This document shows, piece by piece, positions 11,620-23,504 of a stretch of DNA of 64,000 bases (the stretch's first letter is position 1; each line of letters starts with the position of its first letter). Below the pieces are notes generated by a model. The model did no database searches, was not told the DNA's origin, and was given only the letters and a program-made list of their open reading frames with translations. Origin of the DNA: Luidia sarsii (taxonomy: Eukaryota; Echinodermata; Asteroidea; Paxillosida; Luidiidae); contig OX465115.1 in assembly GCA_949987565.1 (NCBI GenBank), positions 6,018,840 to 6,082,839 of the forward strand, written 5' to 3'. The translations under genes and the position numbers were made by a program.

Positions 11620-12760
11620 AGTGCAGACGCCCGTGGGGAAGAACTGGGTGTAGACTGGCAGCGATGTGATCAAACACTAGTGTGCAGGAAGAGGTTAAAA
11701 CTATTACAGGGATGAGATTCTCCCAAAATGAAAATGTCTGAAATTTTCCGTCCTGGCAAGCGAGCACTAAGCGCGAAGCCCTTACGACGTGGTGTTCGGG
11801 GCCCGCTTAAGGACCCAACATTTGTTGGATTATATACGCTCTGTGCAATCTAAGCCCATTTCTGACCCCTTGAACCATCTTTTTATAAAGCAAAACATCA
11901 TTTGAAAATAATTTTTGAGTTTTCAATCGTTTAATCAGTGTCAAAGGTCTTAAAATTTAGTGGGCCTGACGTGTCGATCCTAGAAGGACCTTTCTCTCTG
12001 CCTTTGAGAAAGGTCCTGCTAGGAGCGAAACGTCAGGCCCACTAAATTTTAAGATAAACATTTTGGTAATTTTAGTCAGTAAGCAGTTTGCAACATTTTT
12101 GTATATCACCAGTGTCAAAGGTATTGGAAATTGCACGGTATTGGAAATTGGAAAAAAATGTTACTACTGTCAGTAGCATATTTTTTTATTTTAAGACTAT
12201 AACGGGAACAGAATCTGACAAAACCTTCAGCAGCAATAAATTTGGTTAAGAAAACCTACCAGTACAGGCACTTCTCTTTGAATCCCTTCTCTTTGATTTT
12301 TGATTTTTTATATATATTTTTATTATTATTATTATTATTATTTTGGGGGGACCACGGATCGGAAAAAGTCAGAATTGAAATTATAAGTCGGAATGTCAAA
12401 GTTTCAATGTAAGAATTCCGCCAAAAGTCGGAAGAATCTCATCCCTGTTTATAGTTGGTGAATAACACCCCACCCACACGACCCGGAGCTACGAACATTT
12501 CCTGACCTTCTCTGAGCAAGACACATTACAAATCACATTGAAGTGGAGCTAACAAATAAATATTCATTTTGGATTCAAGGAAATCAAAGATGGTTGCAAT
12601 TGCCGAGTAGAAAGTTTTAGGATGACCATGAAATTGGCTTTCCTGTTTTGGGGTTACACATTGGAATCCCAGTTTTTAGAAAAATGCAAATTCAAGGCAA
12701 AACAAGGCTAAAAAGCCACTCAAGGGTAAGGGCTAAGGAAAGAAGGAGATAGAGAGGGAC
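11620..12760. other. Gene-free stretch with a hairpin element
   Basis: Holds the hairpin element at 11948-12110, an ATT microsatellite near 12315-12342 and otherwise unique AT-rich sequence. No exon recognised. Confidence 0.6.
11948..12110. mobile_element. Hairpin element (CCTGCTAGGATCGAAACGTC family)
   Basis: Two inverted copies of the core surround TCTCTCTGCC, followed by the family's tail GGTAATTTTAGTCAGTAAGC ... ATATCAC. Same structure at 28425-28590, 43110-43290 and 61660-61825; half copies elsewhere. Confidence 0.8.
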
Positions 12761-12905
12761 TCAGGAAGGCTGGGGATAGGAATTGACATTCCTCTTAAAA
12801 AGGGCAAGATCGTAGGCTGGAGGAAAACATGAACCAGGTAGGGAATTCCATAGAGAGGCTGAACGAGGGAAGAAGCTGTTCTGATACCTCTTTTGTTGTA
12901 CACCT
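12761..12905 (-). pseudogene. Non-LTR retrotransposon (LINE) reverse transcriptase C-terminus, fragment
   Basis: The minus strand reads QQKRYQNSFFPRSASLWNSL, then LFKRNVNSYPQPS and a stop. The pattern FFPR-x-LWNSLP ... FKR-x(2)-NSY is the usual C-terminal end of LINE polyproteins (Jockey/CR1/RTE type). No upstream RT or endonuclease motifs remain, so it is a 5'-truncated dead copy. Confidence 0.7.
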
Positions 12906-13241
12906 TGGGAGAGACAGAGTGTATGGATGAGACATTGAAATTTCACACAACACCCATTCTCTCACTCCCAGGGAATTCTTTTCATCTGATTCACGCTATA
13001 ATTTTACAGGAATTATGGCCACATAATAGCAACCTAACCCTGCCTTCGAGCAGGGGTGGAAAATCTCCAGGCTTACGCTATTTCCCGAGGTCTGCCTCTA
13101 CCTCCCGAGAAATTTCCAAGGGGAATGGTGTAGTGTGACCAGGCATTCAGACTCAGGTACTGTGTGTGATCCATATTCGTATAACCATGGCAACAGATGA
13201 AATTTGAGGGTTTTCATGGTGAGGGGAGGAGAACAGGTAAT

Positions 13242-13372
13242 AGGTTTGCGACATTACCATGCAATTTCTCTTTTGTGAGTATGTGAGTATGAGTGGTTCT
13301 GGAAAAACTCTGGTTCTTTTCAGAACCACACATACTCACAAAAGAGAAATTGCATGGTGTTATCGCAAACCT
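13242..13372. repeat. Inverted repeat with a nested GGTTCT hairpin
   Basis: About 45-bp arms (AATTTCTCTTTTGTGAGTAT and complement) flank a GGTTCTTTTCAGAACC hairpin. The same hairpin recurs near 45965, 53950 and in each unit of the 62.1-63.3 kb array; the right arm recurs at 24588-24630. Confidence 0.75.
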
Positions 13373-13940
13373 ATGACTTATTCTACCATGGCAACACTCA
13401 AGGTAGTTTGAAGTGACTGGCATTGGTAGTGTGCTTTGGTAAATCTAAGTACTTCGGTCGACGGATGAAAGTCCCACTGCCTTATGTGCTGGACAATATA
13501 AACACAAATGAAATTCAAACTGAGACAAAGATTCAGATTTGATTAATTGTTTAAAAATCCAAATATAAAACAACCCCAGGAATACAATCTCTTACCATTT
13601 CTTGAATTGGCCATTTCATTTTAAGGAAAAATGAGTGTCATGTTCACTGGAGATAGTTTCCTTGCAGGCATAGGTGCATGAAAAGTCAGGAGAATCCTAT
13701 GGCCCACTTGGTTTTCGAGACAAAAATCAAATCAAATCAAATCAAATCATATCAAAATCAAATCAAAAACAAAAGGAGAAGTTTGCAGACGGTTCCATCC
13801 ATCTGAAATTGTGTTCATTATTTGCCCCTGACATGGAATTAATTTGTCAACAAAAAGTTCAAGTACAGAGTTCATAACCATGGTGACTATTGGTCACAAG
13901 AGGGCACTGTGACAAAATATAAGGCCAACCTTATTACAAT

Positions 13941-14475
13941 GCCGCATTCCAATCACGTCGTGATTTCCGTGTTCACGAGCTCACTAGTCGTGAAGAGGCG
14001 TTCCAATCGTCTGGTAACTCGTCGTCACCAGTCGTGAACTGGAGGCAGAAATCTTCTCTCCAGTTCACGACTTGACAAACAAATTGGGTCAGGAGGTCAA
14101 AGGGCATAAAGTTTTTACCAACTGAACATCGGTGCATGCATGGGTTATAATAAGATTCCGATACATACGGTGGCGGCTTCTGGCCTTCTGCAGTACCTCC
14201 AGGAACGAAAAGGTGAATTGACCATGAATTTACTACGCTGTTCTACACGCACACATCAAGACTGAAATAGTTTCCATTAGCTGCAAGTCCTCTGCACTGG
14301 TGCTGCACGAACTATTTGTAACCAAACTCTTCGGTCTTTGCGCTTGCGCAATGTGCATGCTGGGACTTCGTGTTGGTAAGTAGCATTGGAATGCAGGCTT
14401 GCAGCCCACCTGTGAACTGGGAAATACTGGTCGTGACTCGTGAACACGATAAACACGGCCTGATTGGAACGCAGC
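13941..14475. mobile_element. MITE-like insertion with GCCGCATTCCAATC ends
   Basis: Absent from the duplicate at 25190. The left end GCCGCATTCCAATCACG pairs with CTGATTGGAACGCAGC at the right; inner arms (CGTGTTCACGAG, GTCGTGAACTGG) are also inverted. No transposase. Confidence 0.6.
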
Positions 14476-14583
14476 ATCGGACTATCGGTGTGTTGCATAC
14501 AAACATTTATAACATAAGCACTCAACATAACTTGTACAAAGAAAAATACATAAATTTACATTTTACACTTTCGCAAACTCTAG

Positions 14584-15145
14584 CCAGGGCTCGATTTACA
14601 AAATAAAATTGGCATGCACTGGTGCATGTAGACCAACAAATACACATGCACCAGGAAAAACCTACATGCACCATACTTTTGAAAATACATTTTACGTGTG
14701 CTATACACACAGGTAGCAATTCCTAAATTTGGTGCAGCAATTTTGATTTAAAAAAACAAATGCATTTCTATTCCATGGGTGTTACTTTTTCCAGATAATG
14801 ATTATTTAAATAGTAAAGGTATATTCCATGGCGTTTTTTTATAATTAAACGTAAAGTTATGTTATAAATATTACACTTATATTTACACTGTACATGTACA
14901 CGTATGATGCGACGACGCGTCATCGGCACGGCGTGTATATTCTGAATCTGCTTCGATTAATAAATACAAGTATGGGTTTTAATTTGATGTTTGTACTATC
15001 TGGTCAAGTATTCAACACATTTTATTTTCAGTCTCACTTAAAAATGAGTATTCTGGTGGTTAAAAAGTTACATGCACGTCGTGCATGCTGAAAAAAATCT
15101 ACGTGCACAACCAAAAACCTACATGCACTGGTGCATGCGTTCACC
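14584..15145. mobile_element. Insertion relative to the duplicate copy, GCATGCACTGGTGCATG motifs
   Basis: Absent from the duplicate at 25300. It carries several GGTGCATG/CATGCACC palindromic motifs near both ends. Class not determined. Confidence 0.45.
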
Positions 15146-15214
15146 CCGGTAAATAAAACACTTTTAACTTTGCCGGCTATGAAGATGCAGAAAACTATGG
15201 GAAACATTCAATTA

Positions 15215-15705
15215 AGACACGTAAGGCTGGCCATACAAAGTGTCTGCTTCTATTGATACACGTAAGGCTGGCCATACAAAGTGTCTGCTTCTATTGATAC
15301 ACGTAAGGCTGGCCATACAAAGTGTCTGCTTCTATTGATACACGGAAGGCTGGCCATACAAAGTGTCTGCTTCTATTGATACACGTAAAGCTGGCCATAC
15401 AAAGTGTCTGCTTCTATTAAGACACGTAAGGCTGGCCATACAAAGTGTCTGCTTCTATTGATACACGTAAGGCTGGCCATACAAAGTGTCTGCTTCTATT
15501 GATACACGTAAGGCTGGCCATACAAAGTGTCTGCTTCTATTGATACACGTAAGGCTGGCCATACAAAGTGTCTGCTTCTATTGATACACGTAAGGCTGGC
15601 CATACAAAGTGTCTGCTTCTATTGATACACGGAAGGCTGGCCATACAAAGTGTCTGCTTCTATTAAGACACGTAAGGCTGGCCATACAAAGTGTCTGCTT
15701 CTAAA
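15215..15705. repeat. 41-bp satellite, copy set 1
   Basis: Twelve units of CACGTAAGGCTGGCCATACA plus AAGTGTCTGCTTCTATTGATA, with AAGGCT/AAAGCT and GTAAG/GGAAG variants. Confidence 0.93.
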
Positions 15706-16018
15706 ACTTGATCCATTGCCTGAGAACTGACCAAGGGTCTATTCCATAGAGCCGCTTAGCGCTACAATTTGCTTCAGCACACAGATCAGGATTCATAGGA
15801 TCACTTTGCAAACCCAAACTTCACCTATTGTTCATGCTAACTTGCTAAGCGAGGAACGAGTCAAACCCAACTGGCATGGAATCACAATGTGGTTCGCAAT
15901 GTAATTCTGTTTACACAAGGAAGACTTTTCATGCTTAGCAGATTTACACACTTATTAAGCGGCTTTATGAAACTGGGCCAAAGTTGTTTCTATCAAGCAA
16001 AAATAAAACAAGAATTTT

Positions 16019-16560
16019 GAAAAAATGACAAAGAAAACTTTCACTGGACCGGTGTCCTGCCAAAAAGTGTCCCTGCCAAATACTGTCCGCTCATTAGCAT
16101 ACTGATCGCTGATTGGTTAGCGTTAGGACTAGGATTAGGGTCGTTAGGGTTAGGGTTTGGATTAGAATCAGGATTGGGATTAGGATTAGGGTTAGGATTA
16201 GGGTTGTTTGGGTTAGGGTTAGCGTTACGGTTACAGTTAGGGTCCAACGGTACCAAAGTGCCCAACGTTGCGTGTGTTAGGCCAGCAACCATACACAATG
16301 CGTGTGTAGTGCGCAACCATACCCCAACCACGGTGGTTGAATGTCATACGTATTGGACCAATCAGCGATCAGTATGCTAATGAGTGGACACTATTTGGCA
16401 GGGGACACTATTTGGCATGACACCGGGACTTGATCCCGAGACCTCTGGTTTTGCATGAAGCACTCTCACCATCTGAGCTATCCATCCCCTTAGATGGCGG
16501 CCTTCCCAAATAGTCAACTAGTCTTTGCCGGGGTGGGGGTGCCAGTCAGAAGGACTCACC
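16019..16560 (-). mobile_element. tRNA-derived SINE, interrupted by a MITE
   Basis: The minus strand gives a box A-like TAGCTCAGATGG and box B-like GGGATCAAGTCCC with head CCCCGGCAAAGACTAGTTGA and tail TTTCTTTGTCATTTTT. The 16053-16422 element splits it in the CACTGGACCGG segment. Confidence 0.78.
16053..16422. mobile_element. Ginger1-like non-autonomous element with CCGG target duplication
   Basis: A 370-bp insertion begins TGTCCTGCC and ends with the reverse complement of TGTCATGCC. The inverted repeats are about 65 bp (shared GCTCATTAGCATACTGATCG). CCGG flanks both sides, while intact SINE copies (such as 26705) have a single CCGG. Its middle, 16118-16245, is degenerate TTAGGG-type repeat. 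From memory, Ginger1 elements have TGTNR ends and CCGG duplications; no transposase remains. Confidence 0.72.
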
Positions 16561-16924
16561 CGTGAAGAGGCAAGCGAAGGAAGGAGCGGTCCCATGTACA
16601 TGTACCTGTAGATAGTATTTGTCCAGAAAAGAAAAGTTGTTCTTGGTTAATACAAGTCTCATTAGGGTAACAATGTCAATAATGGGGGAGAGGATAGTCT
16701 ACTTCTGACCAACGCTGAGAAGCAAGCAAGAATTCCTTCCTCATGGGGGATGTTAGTATACAGCCTTACAGGGAGGAGACATCAATGGTGCCAAACACTG
16801 CCAATGATGGCTGTGTTAGGGATCTGGTCCTTGATGTCTTCCATCTTTCTAAGGAAGTCGGGCGTGTCATGGATGTATGATGGGATCTGGGGGTCAGACA
16901 TGACTGGTTTGTCAGTGGTATACT
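16561..16924. other. Short unique stretch
   Basis: I see no gene, RNA or clear mobile element here; short frames are not protein-like. Confidence 0.5.
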
Positions 16925-17058
16925 CAATCAGTAGTAGTACTACTACTACTAGTACTAGTAGTACTTAGAAGTAGTGTACTAGTAGTAGTAGTACTACTAG
17001 TACTAGTAGTAGTACTACTACTACTAGTACTAGTACTACTACTAGTAGTACTAAATAA
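16925..17058. repeat. Self-complementary ACT/AGT triplet tract, copy 1
   Basis: Runs of ACT and AGT alternate, so the tract is its own reverse complement in many registers. Similar tracts lie at 32315-32500 and 49565-49905. Confidence 0.88.
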
Positions 17059-17124
17059 ATACTACATTAATAGTAATACTAGGTATGCAAAATGAAATTT
17101 GGAGAAAAAAAATTACTTGCACGC

Positions 17125-17552
17125 TTTGAGCCTTTCTTACGCAGACCACTCCACACCCTGACCTGCCTGCACATCGTGACGTCATGCAGTTTTCGTTGAC
17201 CCGTTCTCTATCAACTGAGGGGATTTTTCTCCCTTTTCCCAAACATGAGTAAAACAAAATGACCAGTATTGGAATCTGTAATTCTCACTGAATCATCAAT
17301 GGGCGCGTGGGACGGTTTCACGGGTGTTTTGGGGGGTAAATCTGGGGATTTCGGTCGGGGGTATTTCTAAAAGATGACATTATGTCATTACAGAAATTTC
17401 AGACGATGTATAGTATTATATTACTTATTAGTACTAGTAGTAGTAGCATATGCACAGCCACAATCCTTGGACCCTACTGTCACCCGAATCTCAAAATTTC
17501 AAAATTCGATAAAAAAGGGTGACTTGTCGGGTCCAAGTTACTCGGACTAATG
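17125..17552. mobile_element. Dispersed repeat pair with inverted GGACCCTACTGTCACCC motif
   Basis: 17125-17350 matches 23010-23180 (CGGGTGTTTTGGGGGGTAAA and neighbours). 17463-17552 is a hairpin-like unit: TTGGACCCTACTGTCACCC ... GGGTGACTTGTCGGGTCCAA; relatives lie at 23215-23300 and 34188-34270. Confidence 0.6.
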
Positions 17553-18810
17553 AGTAATGTACTGTAGGTACTCGGTAGGTAATTATTTTGACCCCAAAAC
17601 GGAATTCTTAATTGTAAACTAAACACAAAACAAAACGGTGTGTAAACAAACCGAATTCGAAAGATGACAGCAGTCTCCCGCTAGAGGTGGACATCCAACT
17701 CCAAGTTTCGACGGTTCTAATCACTCTTCTAACTGCTGTCTTTATGTTGTAACACGAGCGACACATTTTTAAATGCGACCGATATGTGGGCGCGGCCATG
17801 TTTGAACGCTTATGGAAGGGCGCCCTCAAGGGTTGGACATTGATTAGTCGGTTTGCGATTTTAATGGCAACAGACGGATACCACGTGAGGGCGCTAGATC
17901 ATATTAACGGTGGTACCACTTAATAATGTACTTTTGACACTGACCACTAGCCGATCCAGGTCTGCAATCGCGACAAGATCTTGTACATTGTTAAGAAGCA
18001 GAAACTATCGATTATCGATGCTAGCTGAGTAATTCCGATATTTATTTGCACGGAATTATTGCTTAATCCACAGAAATTGATTCAGAACAATTATAAATCA
18101 AAGGATGGGGAAATTAAATGTGATCAGTCTGACAAAAAAAACGTGTTGTTATAGCTATAAAGATAAGACCAAATTTATTTTTATCATTCGATGTAACTTT
18201 GTAAGATAGTTGTTGATAATAATTATTTTGATTCAAGCTGACATGGACAAAATTCTGAAATTTAAACAGTTAAAGCGTTTCCTGTATTGCGAGCATTATT
18301 GACTTCGGAAACCTTCAAATGATTGCATTGCAAGAAAAACACGTCATGTTCGATTGACCGTGACAGATTCAACCATGATTCAACAAACTAAATTATTTTT
18401 GGTTACTAAGTGACGGCACCAGTTTTACCCCATAACTCGCAGACTGGAGTAATGTAATGTACGTCTTTATATAATGTCATTTATTTTGCCTATTTTTCCG
18501 TACTTGATGTTTTCATTTCTGATTGAGGTGTTTGTGTTTTGATGATGCAATAAATGGAGCCATTATCTCCAATGCACAGGGAAAAAATAATTGAAAACGG
18601 AGATTATCCTCCAACCTTTCCATCAAAGACACTGCCTTTGAGAAATGCCCTGCTCTAATCAAAACATCAGCCCATCTGAGTTTTTCAGATTTGCAAATTA
18701 TTTGTCATCGTAGTCAGTCAGAAGTTTGGAAATGTTTTTATATATTTTTTCTATTCTTCACTGTATCAGTTGTCGAAAGTTCCTAAGAGTTTTAGTGGAA
18801 AACTTAAGTT
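17553..18810. other. Gene-free AT-rich stretch
   Basis: Mostly unique AT-rich DNA with one degraded hairpin-element trace near 18630-18720. No exon recognised. Confidence 0.55.
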
Positions 18811-18814
18811 TGTC

Positions 18815-19415
18815 CAAGGTGAGAGACGCGAAGGCTGTCCAAGGTGAGAGACGCGTAAGCTGTCCATGGTGAGAGACGCGTAAGCTGTCCATGGTGAGAG
18901 ACGCAGAGGCTGTCCATGGTGAGAGACGCAGAGGCTGTCCATGGTGAGAGACGCAGAGGCTGTCCATGGTGAGAGACGCAGAGGCTGTCCATGGTGAGAG
19001 ACGCAGAGGCTGTCCATGGTGAGAGACGCAGAGGCTGTCCATGGTGAGAGACGCAGAGGCTGTCCATGGTGAGAGACGCAGAGGCTGTCCATGGTGAGAG
19101 ACGCAGAGGCTGTCCATGGTGAGAGACGCAGAGGCTGTCCATGGTGAGAGACGCAGAGGCTGTCCATGGTGAGAGACGCAGAGGCTGTCCATGGTGAGAG
19201 ACGCAGAGGCTGTCCTTGGTGAGAGACGCAGAGGCTGTCCATGGTGAGAGACGCAGAGGCTGTCCATGGTGAGAGACGCAGAGGCTGTCCAAGGTGAGAG
19301 ACGCAGAGGCTGTCCATGGTGAGAAACAGGCTGTCCATGGTGAGAGACAGGCTGTCCATGGTGAGAGACAGGCTGTCCATGGTGAGAGACAGGCTGTCCA
19401 TGGTGAGAGACATAG
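18815..19415. repeat. 25-bp minisatellite (GTGAGAGACGCAGAGGCTGTCCATG)
   Basis: About 24 copies; five at the right end lack the GCAGA piece. The unit has no stop in any minus-strand frame, so three overlapping frames of over 200 codons arise; none is likely to be a gene. Confidence 0.95.
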
Positions 19416-19754
19416 ATGCCGAATTCTGTTAAAAGGAAACAGAAAAATAACAACAGAAAAGATAAGATTAAATGATGCCAAGAAAGTTTTACAGTTTCAG
19501 CTTTCAAAACTTAATAGGACAAGACATTTTGGCTGATGTAAATTCTTGTGTGCTTGAATATTTCAAAAGCTGTTTTGGATTTGGCAACCTTTTTTCTCTT
19601 TGCCTTTTCTCCACAATTTTTATTTGTTTTTATCCGAAAATCATTTCAGTTTTGGATGCTTTAGATTCACTAGCCGCATTTCCAAGATTTGTGATGTAAA
19701 GACTCGTTTGATCAAACTATGAACTAAGTTAAAATGGATACTCGCTTATGATTT

Positions 19755-20270
19755 TGCAGCATCGTCGTGCTCGTTGGCGCAGGGATGAAGGCGATCCAGC
19801 AGCTAACAACATCCTGGTAAGGTTAGTAGAAACAGGGCTACCACGTGAAGGTCCCAGGATACCAGCCCCGCAGGCGTTGCGTGATCGTAGGGTCCATTGC
19901 CAGGCGAAAAAGCCATCCACGAAGAAATGAAACCTCGCCCTGTCCGGTCCACCCCCACGACAGGAGCACCCTACCGCACTAACCCGCGCCCCGTCAACCG
20001 CATAACGGGACGTACCGACGTTTGCCCGACGGTGATAATGAGGTTACGTCCCTATAGCCACCGCAGAATCGCACTTCTCACATCTTTTTATGCCGAGGCA
20101 CTGAACGCCATATCCAGCCGTCGGTGGGGGCCCGCGTCCCACGCAACGCGCCCAGCCCCCTTTAAGTTCCATGCACTACCAAACACACAGTGGCCCCTTC
20201 CGCCACTATCGAGTCGCACCGCACCACTATCGAATCGCCGCACCCAACCTAAGCTAAAATCTAGCTAACC
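19755..20270 (+). other. GC-rich block with open frames, unrecognised
   Basis: About 500 bp markedly richer in G and C than both flanks. A TTTGCAG acceptor at 19758 and a CTG-GTAAGG donor at about 19820 bracket HRRARWRRDEGDPAANNIL; a 123-codon frame ending KLKSS runs 19897-20268. No domain recognised. It could be exons of an unknown gene, a transposon piece, or a pseudogene. Confidence 0.25.
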
Positions 20271-22620
20271 TTATTTTTAATTTTTTTGAATTTTAATTTT
20301 AGATTTTCTGTTTTCATTTTGAGAATAGTATTGAAACGAATTTGGCTGAAGAATTTGGAAAATGAAATTGATTCTTATTGAATTTGGTAATTCAAATGCC
20401 TTTTCAATGGTTTGGCAGGTTTCAATTGGTTTCAGTGGGGCCAAATTATGAAAAAATTGATGTGGTAGGTCTAAGGAAATGGACTGGTCAGCCCAATGGC
20501 GGACTCACTCTGACCCGACGATCTTCTTGGGGGTATGGGTCTTGTGTGCATGCTCAAGGCTCATTTTGAGCGCTGATGACTGTAAGGGAAGGATTAAGGT
20601 GTATGAGTTGATCCTACCACGGTGAGCATGCCATTGGAGTACCCCCTGGATGAGAGCACCTGATGTCCTGTCCAGTTTTCCTCTTCTCCCTGAAAGAAAA
20701 CAAAACAACCCCAAATTCTTAGAGAACCGTCAACAAGTTTTATTCAAGTCTGCCACACATAATTATCAAGTTCTTGGTGATCTGGTTTCTTTTTACAGAA
20801 TTTCCTATGTTTCCTTACTTTGTCAAATTCAAATTTGTCCAGAAACAATTTGATTTTTTTTCTTTTTCAGTCCCAAATAATTAATTGACTTCTCAGCAGA
20901 ATGCTGGCCAGTTATATGGTTTCAATCCACGAACAAAGTCGTGTGCAAGATTAGGTGACAATACAAAGAACGAATTTGCCAAACTTGTGTCTGTAGACGT
21001 TTATTTTGCCCATTTCATGTTACCTCCGGGTTTATAAAATGTTCAGGGCTCAGAGGTCACTTCAGTTTCTGCTCAAAGAGAAAAATAAGATAGACTAGGT
21101 TAGGGTTAGTGGTTGTCGTACTCTACACCATCCTGGAACTCAATGTACCCACCTGTCAGATTGTCTTGAGGGCAGCAACCGGGGGACTTGGGCGTGCATG
21201 TTCACGGCTCAATTTGAGCGCTCATGGCTGAAAGGCAATGGGTTAACTAACCTGCAGTTTTGTGAACATGCAGTCTTGCACCCCGGCCTTGACTTTATAG
21301 GAACACATCATCTCCACTCCCAGTCCCAGTCATCTTGCTCATTCGTCGTCTGTGAAACCAAACAAAGAAAAAGAAAAAAAAAATCAACCCCAGGATGTCG
21401 GAAATAGACGGATATTCCCAAAGACTTACGTGGAGGAATTATTTTAGCTTTTTTCCTTCGGGGGAAAAACACCCATAATTATGACTCACAAAAAATAATA
21501 GACTTTTTGAAGTTACCATGACGGCTTTTAAAGTCAGTGAGAATCTTGGAAATAGAACGGACGTGGCCAAGAAACTAAAAAGGATTTGGTTTGGCAAGAC
21601 CAAGAGTATCGTGAGTTCGTGACATGTTTAATGCTACACTATTATTGGCTATTGCCACGTTCAAAATCAAGGGCCACAAGTGCACGACTTTCGAAAGTTC
21701 TAATATCCACGTGGTAATTTTCCTGCGGAAAAAATAGCCATTTCCAGCCCCCAAAATGCAACATTTCTATCAGGAAACCCTCTACGTGAACTACACATAC
21801 ATGTTGGCAGAGGTAGAGGTGGTTTTGGAGTAGAATTGTCAGGTTTTCCTCCATTAAGTCCGAGGGAATTCGGGTGTCCGTCCAGAGCAGTTCTTGGCCG
21901 TCCGTCCACGAGGTCACGCCAGTCCAAAGTAAGCGCGTGCTGTGCACGCGTTAATGTGGCTGGAGCCACGCCCCCACGTCTGGCCCACGTGGTTCAGCGC
22001 TGACTCAATCCTCTTATAAATAATGAATATTCAACAACCTTTCACGCGCCACTAGCCAATCACTGGACATCTACCGTGGATACAAATTTAAATGAGATGC
22101 AAATAGGTCGGTGGCAGTTCTCTCAGTAGCAGTTCATTTCTTATGTGTGGGCGTGGTTGTAAGGCATGGACGCGTCTTCATTGGTATGTGCAGAATGTGC
22201 ATTCTGGAGCGCTGCCAGAAGTGTTCACTGTAACATGGAGGTAGAGATGTAAGAACCCCGCATTTTAAAAGGTTAGCCTTTCTCGTCAGAACATTGTGGT
22301 GTATTTCAAAGATTTCTTTTGAGTTTCAAACACGTGGGAATCCCAGCAAATTAAAAGTATGGAACTCCTAGAGTATGCAGTGCACGATTTAAGAGCATTT
22401 TATGCCATAATGTAGCGTTTAGAAATGTTTCAAAATACACAGGATAGGCATGGATTCAAAGCGATTGACAACAAGTCGAGTCGATAGTTTTATGGCCTTT
22501 GTCGCAATGCAAAGCACAAAGTCATGAGATTATGAATTCTTGTAATCAGAAATATTGGAACTGTTCGAAGTGGAACCCAATATTATATCATCGGTTTGTC
22601 AGCTAGACAGACTGGGAGCC

Positions 22621-22660
<40 letters not shown>

Positions 22661-22840
22661 TTTCCGGCGATAGTATTGAGAGAACTCTATGTCTTGGCCA
22701 AACACAATCAAAAAGTGAAATTAGAATGAAGTTCGTATTCCCATGGCAACGACCATGCTAAAATAAACGCTCCCTCGGTAACCTTAGAAAGTGCTATAGT
22801 AGTTTCACCTTCATTCTAGTTTACATTCAATTATTCATTG
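20271..22840. other. Gene-free stretch with weak repeat copies
   Basis: 20510-20600 and 21150-21245 share a diverged segment around GCTCATTTTGAGCGCT. A GACA microsatellite lies at 22618-22652. A promoter-like cluster lies at 22013-22104. No coding exon recognised. Confidence 0.5.
21980..22110 (-). promoter_or_regulatory. Candidate minus-strand promoter: octamer, CCAAT, TATA
   Basis: Read on the minus strand: ATTTGCAT (22097-22104), then GATTGGC (about 22055-22061), then TTATTTATAAG (22013-22023), in the order of a compact RNA polymerase II promoter; a GCCACGCCC lies further downstream at about 21965. No convincing gene follows. Confidence 0.3.
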
Positions 22841-22842
22841 AC

Positions 22843-22967
22843 AAATTGAAACGGTATACACGCAAATCGATGACGTGCCTGTGTGAGTGTGTGAGCGTAC
22901 ACGCAGGCGTTGACTCTTACTGGCGCGCAAAAAACGTCATCGATTTGCGTGTATACCGTTTCAATTT
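22843..22967. repeat. Perfect 33-bp inverted repeat
   Basis: Arms 22843-22875 and 22935-22967 (AAATTGAAACGGTATACACG and so on) are exact reverse complements separated by 59 bases. Could be a young MITE or a palindromic site. Confidence 0.9.
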
Positions 22968-23009
22968 GAAATCAAGATGGCCGCCGCATTTCGGCTCGTC
23001 GGACGGGAG

Positions 23010-23300
23010 AGTATCTTCTCGATCAACTAAGGGGACATTTCTCCTTTTACCCAAACCGTGAGTAAAAGAAAATAATAACTAGTATTGAAATCTGTGATTC
23101 TCACTTAATCCAGAAATGGGCGTATGGAAAGGTTTCACGGGTGTTTTGGGGGTAAAATCTGCGGACGTCGGCCGGGGGTAGTCGAAAACGTTAACGGACC
23201 GTGATTTCCTGCTGGATTTCTTGGACCCTACTATCGCCCGACCCCCTCAAATTTTTCAAAAAGGGCGATTGTAAGGGTCCAAGTTACTCGGACTACTTAT
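23010..23300. mobile_element. Dispersed repeat, second copy of 17125-17552
   Basis: Carries the same TTTCACGGGTGTTTTGGGGG segment and the same inverted GGACCCTACTATCGCCC ... GGGTCCAAGTTACTCGGACT unit. Confidence 0.6.
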
Positions 23301-23504
23301 GAGAAAGGTGACAAAGGCCAAGGTCATGTGTCATGGTCACGTCAAAGTCTTCGACAATTAAAAATACCAGAATCCGGAGGCCTTTAAACTGATACTGGCA
23401 TTGGATTTCTGAGCATACCCGGATAAAGTTGATGTACTTATAATCATGAGGCTGATCCATGGATAAAGAAAAGAGCCTAATAGTGTTACAAATGATACAA
23501 GCAA

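Larger units (their letters stand above)
13360..16560. repeat. Segmental duplication, copy 1
   Basis: Matches 24590-26760 in the same order: GCATGGTGTTATCGCAAACC, then CAAATCAAATCAAATC, then GTGTGTTGCATACAAACATT, the 41-bp array, the AACTTGATCCATTGCCTGAG segment, then a SINE. Copy 1 has insertions at about 13941-14475, 14584-15145 and 16053-16422. Confidence 0.8.

Noticed and set aside
16118..16245. Chromosome end or true telomeric repeat
   Set aside because: The TTAGGG-like units are degenerate and sit inside a transposon bounded by a target duplication.
18758..19507. Three overlapping minus-strand frames of 215-249 codons
   Set aside because: A 25-bp unit without stops keeps all three frames open; the peptide is pure repeat.
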